DNA from: Hyphomonadaceae bacterium
Lineage (GTDB): Bacteria > Pseudomonadota > Alphaproteobacteria > Caulobacterales > Hyphomonadaceae
Reading direction: 5' to 3'
Length of the DNA: 64,000 nucleotides
Assembly: GCA_030697555.1 (NCBI GenBank)
Contig: JAUYPV010000054.1
Coordinates: 20,056 to 84,055, forward strand
Shown here one piece after another: positions 50,823 through 59,381 of the stretch (the first letter of the stretch is position 1; the number at the start of each line of letters is the position of its first letter). Below the pieces are notes generated by a model. It made no database searches and was not told the DNA's origin. It saw nothing but the letters and a program-made list of their open reading frames with translations. Position numbers and translations under genes: made by a program.

Positions 50823-51965
50823 TTAGCCGACGGCAGCCCGAACCACATCTCCCGGCAATTGTCCCGACATGCCTTCGAGGGTGGTGTTGGTGAGGTTGAC
50901 GATGGTCATCCTGCGCGCCGGGTCGATGAACCAGGAATGACCCCAGACGCCGCCCCAGTAGAATGAACCGGGCGACAGAGGCGATGCCGCCTTCTCCGGA
51001 TCCAGCATCACCGCGCCGCCGAAGCCGAAGCCGGTCGAGCCGGTCGGATCGAACAGCACGCGCAGCGGGCCGATCTGGTTGGAGAGCATCTGTTGCGCCG
51101 ACTCGCGGCTGATGATGTGGCCGCCGCCGGCACGGATTGTATCGAGGAAGCGGGCGACGTCGTCCGGCCCGCCGATCATGCCGGCGCCGCCGCCCTGGAA
51201 GCCCTTGGTGTCGAAGGCGCGCGACAGGGTGAACGAGATCGGGGCAAGGCCGGGCAGGAAGGGCTGCTTGAACACTTCGCCAATGCGGATGGGTCCGGCG
51301 GGCGCGTTGGAGTAGGGCTGGACGAGGCGGTCCTTGTCGACGACGTGGAAGCTGGTGTCAGTCATTTTCATGGGGCCGGTGACGTGCTTCTCGACGACCT
51401 GTTCGAGCGTCGCGCCGTCGGCCTTCTGCATCACGGCGCCGAGCACATCGATGGCGACGGAGTAGACCCACATAGCTCCGGGCGGGAAGGCGAGGCCTGC
51501 GGCCATGATGCGCTTGAGGTTCTCCTCCATCGAGAGCCCGTCCTGGTCGGCGCCGGAAGAGACGCGATGCCTGTGATAGGGGCCGTCGTCGGGCTGCATG
51601 AAATCGTAGGAGAGTCCTGCCGTGTGGGTGAGCAGGTGGCGGATCGTGATCGTCGGCGCGCCGCCACCGCCGGGTATCTGCGGCTTGAAATCCGGCAGCC
51701 AGTCCGTCACGGCGGCGTCGAGCGAGAGCTGGCCCAGCTCGATCATGCGCATCGCAGCAGCGGTGACGATCGGCTTAGAGACCGAGGCGAGCCGGAAGAT
51801 CTTGTTGTCCTTCATGGGGATGCCGGCTTCGCGGTCGGCCAAGCCATAGGATTTGCGGTGCGCCACCTCGCCATCGATCATCACGGTAATGACCGCGCCG
51901 ACGATGCGCTTCTGGTCGAGAGCCGATTGCAGGGCTGCATCGACACGTTGGGAAAGGTTTGTCAT
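50823..51965 (-). CDS. Serine hydrolase, beta-lactamase class C / EstB esterase family
   Basis: A 380-residue protein without a signal peptide, so more likely a cytoplasmic esterase than a beta-lactamase. The nucleophile motif SxxK is S61-V-S-K64, the second motif is Y168-S-V, and the third is WGHSWF in place of the KTG or HTG box. This set matches family VIII esterases and LovD-like acyltransferases. It would hydrolyse short esters. It sits with an SDR and a small exported protein in the insertion between cmk and rpsA. Confidence 0.87.
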   Translation of the reverse strand: MTNLSQRVDAALQSALDQKRIVGAVITVMIDGEVAHRKSYGLADREAGIPMKDNKIFRLASVSKPIVTAAAMRMIELGQLSLDAAVTDWLPDFKPQIPGGGGAPTITIRHLLTHTAGLSYDFMQPDDGPYHRHRVSSGADQDGLSMEENLKRIMAAGLAFPPGAMWVYSVAIDVLGAVMQKADGATLEQVVEKHVTGPMKMTDTSFHVVDKDRLVQPYSNAPAGPIRIGEVFKQPFLPGLAPISFTLSRAFDTKGFQGGGAGMIGGPDDVARFLDTIRAGGGHIISRESAQQMLSNQIGPLRVLFDPTGSTGFGFGGAVMLDPEKAASPLSPGSFYWGGVWGHSWFIDPARRMTIVNLTNTTLEGMSGQLPGDVVRAAVG

Positions 51966-52063
51966 GCGCGCAGCTTGGACGGCGCTGCGGAAAAGTCCAG
52001 CTTGGGTGTTCTCAAGGCCGCGGCGCTGGTGTTAGCGTCACGCAAGGACGGGCGGAGGGAAAG

Positions 52064-52567
52064 ATGAACCACACCAACAGGTTTCGGATTGTCGTGCTGG
52101 CGGGCCTCGTCGGCGTTGCCGCGGCGTTCGCCGCGCAGGCGGTCGCGCAGGAAGATCATCCCGAGATGGGCAAGTCGTGTGACTGGCTCAAGCGCACGGG
52201 AATCAAGACGGTGGCGCCGAGCGGCGACTATACGATCAAGGTCGCGATCGATTTGGAAGGCACGGTCTTCTGGAACGGGCAGGCGATGGAGAATCGCAAG
52301 GTCCTGATGGACAAGGTCGCCGAGCAGAAGAAACTGGCGAAGGAGTTTCCCGCGACGCTGATCGAGGCGCACGAGAAGAGCCCGCGCTTCTATGTGCAGC
52401 CGGTCTTCCGCATTTTCAGTGACGCGAAGGTTGTTCCGGCCTGTCGCACTGCAGCGCCGTCCGCCGTGGAAGTCGTGGCGCCGCCGGCCGTGGAGGCTGC
52501 TGCACCGGCTGCCGCGGAGGTCGCCGCGCCACCAGCCACGGAAGCCGCTGCGCCGCCAGCGCAGTAG
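52064..52567 (+). CDS. Small exported protein with ExbD/TolR-like periplasmic domain and AP-rich tail
   Basis: ATG at 52064 has GGAGGG upstream and a signal peptide ending AVAQED. The 167-residue product has a core, VAIDLEGTVFWNGQAMENRKV, split here as VAIDLEGTVFWNG and then KVLMDKVAEQKK and FYVQPVFRIFSDA, reminiscent of the periplasmic domain of ExbD or TolR, but without their transmembrane anchor. A tail of about 40 residues repeats APPA and AAAPA units. Function is unknown; the ExbD link is only a resemblance by eye. It is convergent with the SDR. Confidence 0.65.
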   Translation: MNHTNRFRIVVLAGLVGVAAAFAAQAVAQEDHPEMGKSCDWLKRTGIKTVAPSGDYTIKVAIDLEGTVFWNGQAMENRKVLMDKVAEQKKLAKEFPATLIEAHEKSPRFYVQPVFRIFSDAKVVPACRTAAPSAVEVVAPPAVEAAAPAAAEVAAPPATEAAAPPAQ

Positions 52568-52569
52568 AC

Positions 52570-53427
52570 TCAGGTCTTCGCCTTCTCGAGGCCAAGACGC
52601 TTGGCCATCTGCTGGTCCATGAAGCGCTTGGGCAGGTTGACGCCCATCCAGTTCATCAGCGGCTGAGGGGTCACGACATAGCGTGTCTTCGGGTTGGGTG
52701 ACGTAAGCGCCTCATGGACCGTCTCGCCGATCTTCTCGGGCGGGAAGCCGGCCTTGCCGATCTTCAGCATGTAGGCGCGCACCGCGCCGATGGGCTTGGC
52801 GAAGGGTGTGTTGGAGAAGCGGTTGACGTCGACCGCGTCCGCCTTGTCCCAGATCGGTGTGGCGACCGCGCCGGGGGCGATCAGGATGACGTCGACGCCG
52901 TAGATCATCAGTTCACGGCGCAGGGATTCGGAGAGACCTTCGAGCGCGAACTTGGAGGCGCTGTAGGGGCCGACGAAGGGTGAGGCGACCTTCCCGCCGA
53001 CCGAGCTCATCATGACGATGCGTCCCGGGTTCGTTACCTTTGCTCCGGGCGAGGCGCCGAGCAGCGGCGCGAACGCCTGGGTCACGGCAAGCTGGCCGAC
53101 GACGTTGACCTCAAGCTGGAAGCTCAGTTCCGAAGGTTCGATGTGGAGCAGGGGGCCGGAGACGGCGATGCCGGCATTGTTGACCAGGCCAGCCAGGGTC
53201 TCGCCGTTGAGCTTCGCGGCGGCGGCCTGGGCGCCGGCCTTGATCGCCGCACCATCGGTGACGTCGAATATCAGGGGCGTGAAGGCGGCGCCGAACTCCT
53301 TGGACAGCCGGTCGGCGTCTGCCTGCTTCCGGACGCTGCCGAAGACATGAAACCCCTTGGCAACCAGCACTTTCGTGCAGCCCCAGCCGATTCCGGTGGA
53401 CGCACCGGTCACCACGACGCTTTTCAT
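52570..53427 (-). CDS. Short-chain dehydrogenase/reductase
   Basis: ATG at 53427 opens MKSVVVTGASTGIGWG; the longer frame upstream has no SDR-like sequence. The 285-residue classical SDR has TGASTGIG, NNAG, S in MMSSVGG and YSASKFA, and a longer C-terminal part. The R after the beta-2 strand (SVRKQADADR) suggests NADPH. It would act on a hydrophobic carbonyl or alcohol such as a retinol- or sterol-like compound; the substrate is unknown. The 283 bases to rpsA hold no clear gene. Confidence 0.87.
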   Translation of the reverse strand: MKSVVVTGASTGIGWGCTKVLVAKGFHVFGSVRKQADADRLSKEFGAAFTPLIFDVTDGAAIKAGAQAAAAKLNGETLAGLVNNAGIAVSGPLLHIEPSELSFQLEVNVVGQLAVTQAFAPLLGASPGAKVTNPGRIVMMSSVGGKVASPFVGPYSASKFALEGLSESLRRELMIYGVDVILIAPGAVATPIWDKADAVDVNRFSNTPFAKPIGAVRAYMLKIGKAGFPPEKIGETVHEALTSPNPKTRYVVTPQPLMNWMGVNLPKRFMDQQMAKRLGLEKAKT

Positions 53428-53710
53428 GCCCTTTTTTCTCCGTGCACGGATTCCCATCTTATACGGCAGGGAACTCGATCTGGTCCTGTTTCGTGAAACG
53501 TCCCAAAGCTTGACTTTGGGGCCCATCCCGACCAGAAAGCCCGCCGTCTGTGGACAACCCAGCCACTTTGAGCGGTCCCGAAGAGGACGCGAGCGGCATG
53601 GGGCCTTCTTCATTTGAGGCGTCCACCGACTTCACGACAACGCCGCATGGTGCGGCCAGTCCGCCGGATGAGCCGGTTGGCCCGTAACGACTAACCCTTT
53701 TGGAGCCTTG

Positions 53711-55402
53711 ATGCCTGCCGTAGAAACGATGAAGCCCACCACCTCCGATTTCGCCGCCATGCTCGAAGAGAGCTTTGCCGGCTCAGCGATGATAGAAGGC
53801 CGGGTCGTTCCCGCCACCGTGACTGCCGTCGGAAGCGACTTCATCACCGTCGACGTTGGCCTCAAGACCGAAGGCCGGATCCCGGCCAAAGAATTTTCCG
53901 CCGACGAGGTCGCGCCGACTGTCGGCTCGATCGTGGAAGTCTATCTGGAGCGCATCGAGAACGCGCTCGGAGACGCCGTCCTTTCGCGCGACAAGGCGAA
54001 GCGTGAAGAGTCCTGGACGCGCCTCGAGCGCCTGCACGAGAAGAAAGAGACCGTGAAAGGCCAGATCGTCGGCCGCGTTAAAGGCGGCTTCACCGTCGAC
54101 CTCGGCGGCGTCAACGCCTTCCTTCCGGGATCGCAAGTCGACATCCGTCCGATCCGCGACGTCGGTCCGCTGATGGGCCACGCCCAGCCGTTCGCCATCC
54201 TGAAAATGGACCGTCCGCGCGGCAACATCGTCGTCTCGCGCCGCGCCGTGCTTGAAGAGTCCCGCGCCGAACAACGCGCCGAGATCGTCGGCAACATGCA
54301 GGAAGGCGAACGCCGCCGCGGCGTCGTCAAGAACATCACCGACTACGGCGCCTTCGTGGACCTGGGCGGCATCGACGGCCTGCTGCACGTCACCGACATG
54401 AGCTGGAAGCGCGTCTCGCACCCCAGCCAGGTCGTGGAAGTCGGCCAGGAAGTCGAAGTCCAGATCATCAAGATCAACCCGGAAACCCAGCGTATTTCGC
54501 TCGGCATGAAGCAGCTTGCCGCTGATCCGTGGGATGGCGTCGCCGCCAAATACCCGGTCGGCGCGAAGCTGACGGGCCGCGTAACCAACATCACCGACTA
54601 CGGCGCGTTCGTCGAACTGGAAGACGGTGTCGAAGGCCTGATCCACGTCTCCGAAATGAGCTGGACCAAGAAGAACGTTCACCCCGGCAAGATCATCTCG
54701 TCTTCGCAGGAAGTCGACGTCATGGTCCTGGATGTCGACGCCGAGAAGCGCCGCATCTCGCTTGGCCTCAAGCAGGTCATGAACAACCCGTGGGAAGCCT
54801 TCATCGCCGAGCACCCGGTCGGCGCCAACATCGAAGGCGAAGTCCGCGGCATCACCGAGTTCGGCCTGTTTGTCGGCCTCGGCCCGGATCTCGACGGCAT
54901 GGTCCACATCAACGACATCGACTGGAATACGCCCGGCGAAGAAGCCATCAAGAAGTACACCAAGGGCGACACCGTCAAAGCGCGCGTGCTCGACGTCGAC
55001 ATCGAGAAGGAACGTATCTCGCTCGGCATCAAGCAGCTCAGCCAGGACCCGACCGAATCCGTCGACCTGCGCAAGAACTCGATCGTCACCACCACCGTCA
55101 CCGAGATCACCTCGGGCGGTATCGAGGTGTCGATCGCCGACGGCGCCATCAAGGGCTTCATCCGGAAGGGCGACCTGTCTCGTGATCGCTCTGAACAACG
55201 TCCGGAACGTTTCGCCGTTGGCGACAAGGTCGATGCGCTGGTGACGGCGTGGGACAAGGCGGGCCGCAAGGTCGGCCTGTCGATCAAGGCGATGGAAATC
55301 AAGGACGAGAAGGAAGCCGTGGAACAGTACGGTTCGGCCGACTCGGGCGCCTCGCTGGGCGACATTCTAGGCGCGGCACTCAAGGGCCAGAAGAAGGAGT
55401 AG
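53711..55402 (+). CDS. rpsA: 30S ribosomal protein S1
   Basis: ATG at 53711 has GGAG five bases upstream; the TTG in front is not the start. The 563-residue protein has six S1 domains. The first two lack much of the RNA-binding surface, while domains 3 and 4 share [12 protein letters not shown] or [12 protein letters not shown] followed by HVTDMSW and HVSEMSW; domain 5 has [11 protein letters not shown]; and domain 6 is diverged. It binds mRNA on the 30S subunit for translation initiation. Confidence 0.97.
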   Translation: MPAVETMKPTTSDFAAMLEESFAGSAMIEGRVVPATVTAVGSDFITVDVGLKTEGRIPAKEFSADEVAPTVGSIVEVYLERIENALGDAVLSRDKAKREESWTRLERLHEKKETVKGQIVGRVKGGFTVDLGGVNAFLPGSQVDIRPIRDVGPLMGHAQPFAILKMDRPRGNIVVSRRAVLEESRAEQRAEIVGNMQEGERRRGVVKNITDYGAFVDLGGIDGLLHVTDMSWKRVSHPSQVVEVGQEVEVQIIKINPETQRISLGMKQLAADPWDGVAAKYPVGAKLTGRVTNITDYGAFVELEDGVEGLIHVSEMSWTKKNVHPGKIISSSQEVDVMVLDVDAEKRRISLGLKQVMNNPWEAFIAEHPVGANIEGEVRGITEFGLFVGLGPDLDGMVHINDIDWNTPGEEAIKKYTKGDTVKARVLDVDIEKERISLGIKQLSQDPTESVDLRKNSIVTTTVTEITSGGIEVSIADGAIKGFIRKGDLSRDRSEQRPERFAVGDKVDALVTAWDKAGRKVGLSIKAMEIKDEKEAVEQYGSADSGASLGDILGAALKGQKKE

Positions 55403-55432
55403 TCACTCTTTCGAGCTTCCGGAAAATCGATG

Positions 55433-55460
55433 CGCCCGCTCTTCGGAGCGGGCGTTTTCG
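55433..55460 (+). terminator. Rho-independent terminator after rpsA
   Basis: CGCCCGCTC, loop TTCG, GAGCGGGCG, then TTTTCGTT: a perfect 9-bp stem with a stable tetraloop. Confidence 0.93.
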
Positions 55461-55568
55461 TTCCTGGAACTGCTCTATGAGCCAATCCGGTACGGAATCG
55501 TCTCAATCCTCATTGTTTTTGTTCGGAAAACTCTTGATCTTTCGCCGCGCGTGCCCAGAATTCAGATC

Positions 55569-55874
55569 ATGCTGCGTTCCGAGCTCATTGCCCGCCTCGC
55601 CGAAGAGAATCCCACGCTGAAAGTGCGGGAGGTCGAGAAGATCGTCGATGTGATCTTCGACGAGATCGCCGCCGCGCTTGAGCGGGGCGACCGTGTCGAG
55701 CTGCGCGGCTTCGGCGCGTTCTCCGTCCGCAAGCGCGAGCCCCGCACCGGCCGCAACCCGCGCACCGGCAATGCCGTATCGGTCGAGGGCAAGCACGTGC
55801 CGTTCTTCAAGGCCGGCAAGGAGCTGCGCTCCCGGCTCAACAACGGTCACGATCCGGAAGACCGTCAGAACTAG
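55569..55874 (+). CDS. ihfB: Integration host factor beta subunit
   Basis: ATG at 55569 opens [15 protein letters not shown], as in homologs. The 101-residue DNA-bending protein has [31 protein letters not shown], the flexible-arm loop [14 protein letters not shown] and [11 protein letters not shown]. It pairs with IhfA, which is outside this window, to bend DNA at specific sites, including sigma-54 promoters. It follows rpsA as usual, but a terminator separates them. Confidence 0.95.
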   Translation: MLRSELIARLAEENPTLKVREVEKIVDVIFDEIAAALERGDRVELRGFGAFSVRKREPRTGRNPRTGNAVSVEGKHVPFFKAGKELRSRLNNGHDPEDRQN

Positions 55875-56003
55875 CCAGAACCAGGCGGGCGCCTCCTCTC
55901 GAAGCCGTAATCTTTGTCTCGATTCAGGCTGGACGCCCCCGGCGCCTGTGGCGACAATGCAACACGCGCGCATCTGGGCGGCGGGCTTTACAGGGGATTT
56001 GCC

Positions 56004-56417
56004 TTGCTCAAGGAATTCCGCGAATTCGCAATGAAGGGGAGCGTGGTCGACTTGGCCGTCGGTCTCATCATCGGCACGGCGTTCGGCGCCATCGTGAAGT
56101 CGCTGGTCGACGACGTCATCATGCCGCCGATCGGACTGATCCTCGGAAACGTCGACTTCTCGCAGCTCAAGTACGTGATGCAGGCAGCGTCGACCGGCGC
56201 CGACGGCAAGGAGATCGCAGAAGTCGCGATCCGCTACGGCGGCTTTCTCAATGTCATCATAACATTCATCATAGTCGCGTTCTCGATGTTCCTGATCGTG
56301 AAGGCGATGAACTCGATGAAGCGCAAGCAAGAGGCGGCGCCTGCACCTACGCCCGAGACGCCTCCACAGGAAAAGCTACTCGCCGAGATTAGAGACTTGC
56401 TTGCGAAGCGCCCCTGA
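56004..56417 (+). CDS. mscL: Large-conductance mechanosensitive channel
   Basis: TTG at 56004 with AGGGGA six bases upstream opens LLKEFREFAMKGSVVDLAVG, the correct N-terminus. The 137-residue protein has two transmembrane helices (VVDLAVGLIIGTAFGAIV and FLNVIITFIIVAFSMFLIV), the MPPIGLILG loop and the C-terminal helix EKLLAEIRDLL. Homopentamers release solutes upon hypo-osmotic shock. There are no other genes in its transcript. Confidence 0.95.
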   Translation: MLKEFREFAMKGSVVDLAVGLIIGTAFGAIVKSLVDDVIMPPIGLILGNVDFSQLKYVMQAASTGADGKEIAEVAIRYGGFLNVIITFIIVAFSMFLIVKAMNSMKRKQEAAPAPTPETPPQEKLLAEIRDLLAKRP

Positions 56418-56459
56418 GTTATTCCGAACGCCTGAGTAGAGTTCAGTAGCGTACGGAAG

Positions 56460-56490
56460 GGGCGGCCAGTGCGCCGCCCTTTCTGCTTTT
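56460..56490 (+). terminator. Rho-independent terminator after mscL
   Basis: GGGCGGC, a 6-base loop, GCCGCCC, then TTTCTGCTTTT, 42 bases after the stop. Confidence 0.8.
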
Positions 56491-56545
56491 CTGGGCCCGG
56501 AAAAAACGCTGTGAATCCAGGGCCAAGTGGCCGGACCGGATTCCC

Positions 56546-57196
56546 ATGGTCAGCGTAAAGATCTGCGGCCTCACCAGCGAATCAGATGTCGAGACCGCCA
56601 TTGAAGCGGGGGCCGACTATGTCGGCTTCGTCGTCGTACCCGCCAGCCCGCGCCACGTTCCCTTCGAGAAGGCGCGAGCGTTGATCCGGCTTGCGGCGGA
56701 GCGGGGCGCCGAGCCGTGGGTTGTCGCCACGACGGAGGTCCCGGGGCTAGATAGTTTCGTCAGCGAAACGCCCGAGATCGCCGCGGTGCAGCTTCACGGC
56801 AAGGAGACGCCGGGCGATGTCGCCGCCTTCGCACGCCGCCACCCGCTGACGGCGATCGTGAAGGCCATCGGTGTTTCGGGCCGCAAGGACCTGCAGCTCG
56901 CCGAGACGTTCGAGGCGGCCGACGCCTTCCTGTTCGACGCCAAGCCGCCGGCCGGCGCGACCCGCGAAGGCGGGTTCGGCAAGGCGTTCGACTGGTCGGT
57001 CCTCAAGGGCTTCCGCACGGAGGAACACGAGGACTGGACGCTTTCGGGCGGGCTGACGCCGGAGAACGTCGCCGAGGCGATCCGCATCTCGGGCGCAGCG
57101 GCGGTGGACGTCTCCTCTGGCGTGGAAGCCAGCCCCGGCGTAAAGGACCCCGCGAAGGTCCGGGCCTTTATCGAAGCGGCGAAGGCCGTGAAATAG
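56546..57196 (+). CDS. trpF: Phosphoribosylanthranilate isomerase
   Basis: A 216-residue TIM-barrel enzyme of tryptophan synthesis. Catalytic cysteine and general-acid aspartate are in VKICGLTS and in the LFDAKPP segment; further [17 protein letters not shown] and [10 protein letters not shown] are typical. It converts N-(5-phosphoribosyl)anthranilate to CdRP. It is followed by trpB after two hairpins, 137 bases in total, and trpA is 3.5 kb farther downstream. Confidence 0.95.
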   Translation: MVSVKICGLTSESDVETAIEAGADYVGFVVVPASPRHVPFEKARALIRLAAERGAEPWVVATTEVPGLDSFVSETPEIAAVQLHGKETPGDVAAFARRHPLTAIVKAIGVSGRKDLQLAETFEAADAFLFDAKPPAGATREGGFGKAFDWSVLKGFRTEEHEDWTLSGGLTPENVAEAIRISGAAAVDVSSGVEASPGVKDPAKVRAFIEAAKAVK

Positions 57197-57202
57197 GGGA
57201 GC

Positions 57203-57241
57203 GCCAGGCGCCTGCCTGGCATGCGGACCGCAGGTCCGCAT
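57203..57241. repeat. Two tandem perfect hairpins between trpF and trpB
   Basis: GCCAGGC-GCCT-GCCTGGC (57203-57220) is followed directly by ATGCGGACC-GCA-GGTCCGCAT (57221-57241). No T tract follows, so they are not standard terminators; they may be an mRNA-stability or attenuation element or a small repeat unit. Confidence 0.6.
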
Positions 57242-57333
57242 CGGTGATCGCAGTGAGGTTCTGCCGGGCGTTCACCGCGATGCGGTTCACCCCGGCGCTC
57301 CCCAGAGCTGGAATACGAAGAGTTGGAATACAG

Positions 57334-58545
57334 ATGGCTCTCGCAAATACCTGGGCACAGTGGCCCGACGCCAACGGACGCTTCGGCGAATTCGGCGGAC
57401 GCTATGTCGCCGAAACGCTGATGCCGCTCGTGCTCGAGCTGGAGCAAGAATACGCGCGCGCCAAGGCCGACCCGAAATTCAAGGAAGAGTTCGACTGGCT
57501 GCTGGAGCACTATGTCGGCCGGCCCAGCCCGATGTATTTCGCCGAGCGCCTGACCCAGCACTATGGCGGGGCGAAGATCTACTTCAAGCGGGACGAGCTC
57601 AACCACACCGGCGCGCACAAGATCAACAATTGCATCGGACAGGTGCTGCTGGCGCGGCGCATGAAGAAGACGCGCATCATCGCCGAGACCGGGGCGGGGC
57701 AGCACGGCGTCGCCACGGCGACCATCTGCGCGCGCTTCGGCCTGCCGTGCGTGGTGTTCATGGGCGAGACCGATGTCGAGCGGCAGAAGCCCAACGTGTT
57801 CCGCATGAAGTTGCTAGGCGCGGAGATCGTGCCAGTGTCTTCGGGCACGGGTACGCTGAAGGATGCGATGAACGAGGCGCTGCGCGACTGGGTGACGAAT
57901 GTCGCGACGACCTTCTATGTCATCGGTACGGCGGCGGGCCCGCATCCCTATCCGATGCTGGTGCGCGACTTTCAGTCGATCATCGGCATCGAAGCAAAGG
58001 CGCAGATCCTCAAGGCCGAAGGCCGGCTGCCGGATGCGCTGGTCGCCTGCATCGGCGGTGGGTCGAACGCCATCGGCCTGTTCCATCCCTTCCTTGAAGA
58101 CGAAGGCGTGCGGATGATTGGCGTCGAGGCCGGCGGCCATGGCGTCGAGACCGGCATGCATGCGGCCTCGCTCACCGGCGGCCAGCCGGGCATCCTGCAC
58201 GGCAACCGCACGTACCTGCTGCAGGACGAACACGGCCAGATCATCGACGCCCACTCGATCTCGGCGGGCCTCGACTATCCCGGCATCGGGCCGGAGCATT
58301 CCTTCCTGCACGAGACGGGCAGGGCGGAATACCGAACCTGCACCGACAAGGAAGCGCTCGAAGCCTTCCAGCTCTGCTCGAAACTCGAAGGCATCATCCC
58401 GGCGCTCGAACCCGCCCACGCGCTGGCGCGTGTCGGCGATGTCGCCAAGGAACTCGGCAAGGACGGCCTCATCGTGATGAATATGTGCGGACGGGGCGAC
58501 AAGGATATCTTTTCGGTCGCTGCGCATCTGGGGATGAAGATTTGA
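57334..58545 (+). CDS. trpB: Tryptophan synthase beta chain
   Basis: ATG at 57334 opens [22 protein letters not shown]; earlier in-frame sequence is leader. The 403-residue PLP enzyme has the Schiff-base lysine in TGAHKINNC, the AETGAGQHG segment, the phosphate loop GGGSNAIG and the catalytic E in GAGQHG context. It condenses indole and serine. Its stop overlaps the TTG start of a YodC-like gene that separates it from trpA. Confidence 0.97.
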   Translation: MALANTWAQWPDANGRFGEFGGRYVAETLMPLVLELEQEYARAKADPKFKEEFDWLLEHYVGRPSPMYFAERLTQHYGGAKIYFKRDELNHTGAHKINNCIGQVLLARRMKKTRIIAETGAGQHGVATATICARFGLPCVVFMGETDVERQKPNVFRMKLLGAEIVPVSSGTGTLKDAMNEALRDWVTNVATTFYVIGTAAGPHPYPMLVRDFQSIIGIEAKAQILKAEGRLPDALVACIGGGSNAIGLFHPFLEDEGVRMIGVEAGGHGVETGMHAASLTGGQPGILHGNRTYLLQDEHGQIIDAHSISAGLDYPGIGPEHSFLHETGRAEYRTCTDKEALEAFQLCSKLEGIIPALEPAHALARVGDVAKELGKDGLIVMNMCGRGDKDIFSVAAHLGMKI

Positions 58546-58907
58546 CCGGCGAGGCAGGCAAGAAGAAAGCGACATCTTTTGCACGGGGAAATCTTGTTCA
58601 GCTAAAGTCGGGCGGACCTAAAATGGTCGTCCGGGAGTCCTCCAAAGGCCAAGTAACTTGCCGCTGGTTTTCCGGCGAAACTCTCAAGGAAAAGATTTTC
58701 TATTTTGAGGAGCTTTCTGTTGCTGACCAAGACCTCGTCGAGCGTCTAAATCGGGCTCGGCAGAGGGTCGCCGCTCACAACGCAGAGAAGGAAGTGAAGT
58801 ACGACCTAGCTCGACGTATCGTGTTCCTTGTCGAAAAAGCGAAGCGAGATGGCGCCACACTTCCTAAGGCCATCACGGACTTAGTTGAGAAAGTTCAAAA
58901 GAAATGA
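58542..58907 (+). CDS. YodC / DUF2158-like small protein
   Basis: TTG at 58542 overlaps the trpB stop (TTGA), following GGGGATGAAGA. The 121-residue product has [27 protein letters not shown] and FYFEEL, which fit the DUF2158/YodC pattern. The C-terminal 60 residues are a lysine/arginine-rich helix. The DNA of this gene is near 50% GC, clearly lower than its neighbours, so it appears to be acquired. Function is unknown. Confidence 0.75.
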   Translation: MTGEAGKKKATSFARGNLVQLKSGGPKMVVRESSKGQVTCRWFSGETLKEKIFYFEELSVADQDLVERLNRARQRVAAHNAEKEVKYDLARRIVFLVEKAKRDGATLPKAITDLVEKVQKK

Positions 58908-59260
58908 CCATCCACGCCGGAAGCTGCCACTGCGGCGCGGTGAAGTTCGAGGCCGATGTCGATCTCTCGGCGCCGGTGATCTCGTGCAACTGCTCGCACT
59001 GTTCACGAAAGGGCTTCCTGCTGAGCTTCATTCCGGCCGCGAGCTTCACCTTGAAGACACCGGATGCGCCGCTCACCGAATACCGATTCAATAAGGAGCA
59101 CATCGCTCACCTGTTCTGCCCGAAATGCGGCGTGGAGGCGTTCGCGCGCGGGAAGCACCCGGCTACCGGCGCGGACGTTGTGGCGGTCAATGTCCGCAGC
59201 ATTCCGGGCGTCGACCTGGACATGCTCACCATCAAGAAGGTCGACGGCGCGAAGCTCTAG
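58904..59260 (+). CDS. GFA (CENP-V type) zinc-binding protein
   Basis: A 118-residue protein of the glutathione-dependent formaldehyde-activating enzyme family. Zinc sites are GSCHCGAV, CNCSHCSRKG and FCPKCGVEAF. It begins inside the previous stop (ATGA). GFA proteins were linked to S-hydroxymethylglutathione formation, but most members are of unknown role. It is the second inserted gene between trpB and trpA. Confidence 0.88.
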   Translation: MTIHAGSCHCGAVKFEADVDLSAPVISCNCSHCSRKGFLLSFIPAASFTLKTPDAPLTEYRFNKEHIAHLFCPKCGVEAFARGKHPATGADVVAVNVRSIPGVDLDMLTIKKVDGAKL

Positions 59261-59276
59261 CCTCGGAAAACCAAAA

Positions 59277-59307
59277 CCCCTCTCCTCACCGGGCGGGAGG
59301 AGAGGGG
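59277..59307. repeat. Perfect 11-bp hairpin after the GFA gene
   Basis: CCCCTCTCCTC, a 9-base loop, GAGGAGAGGGG. A second GGGGAGAGGA follows at 59321. It resembles the ends of the repeat unit at 50642 and may terminate the convergent transcripts. Confidence 0.6.
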
Positions 59308-59381
59308 CCAAGCGCCATCCTCGGGGAGAGGAAAAGGCGTCCCGGTCTCTTTGGCTTTGGTTATTGAACCAGACGAAGCAG

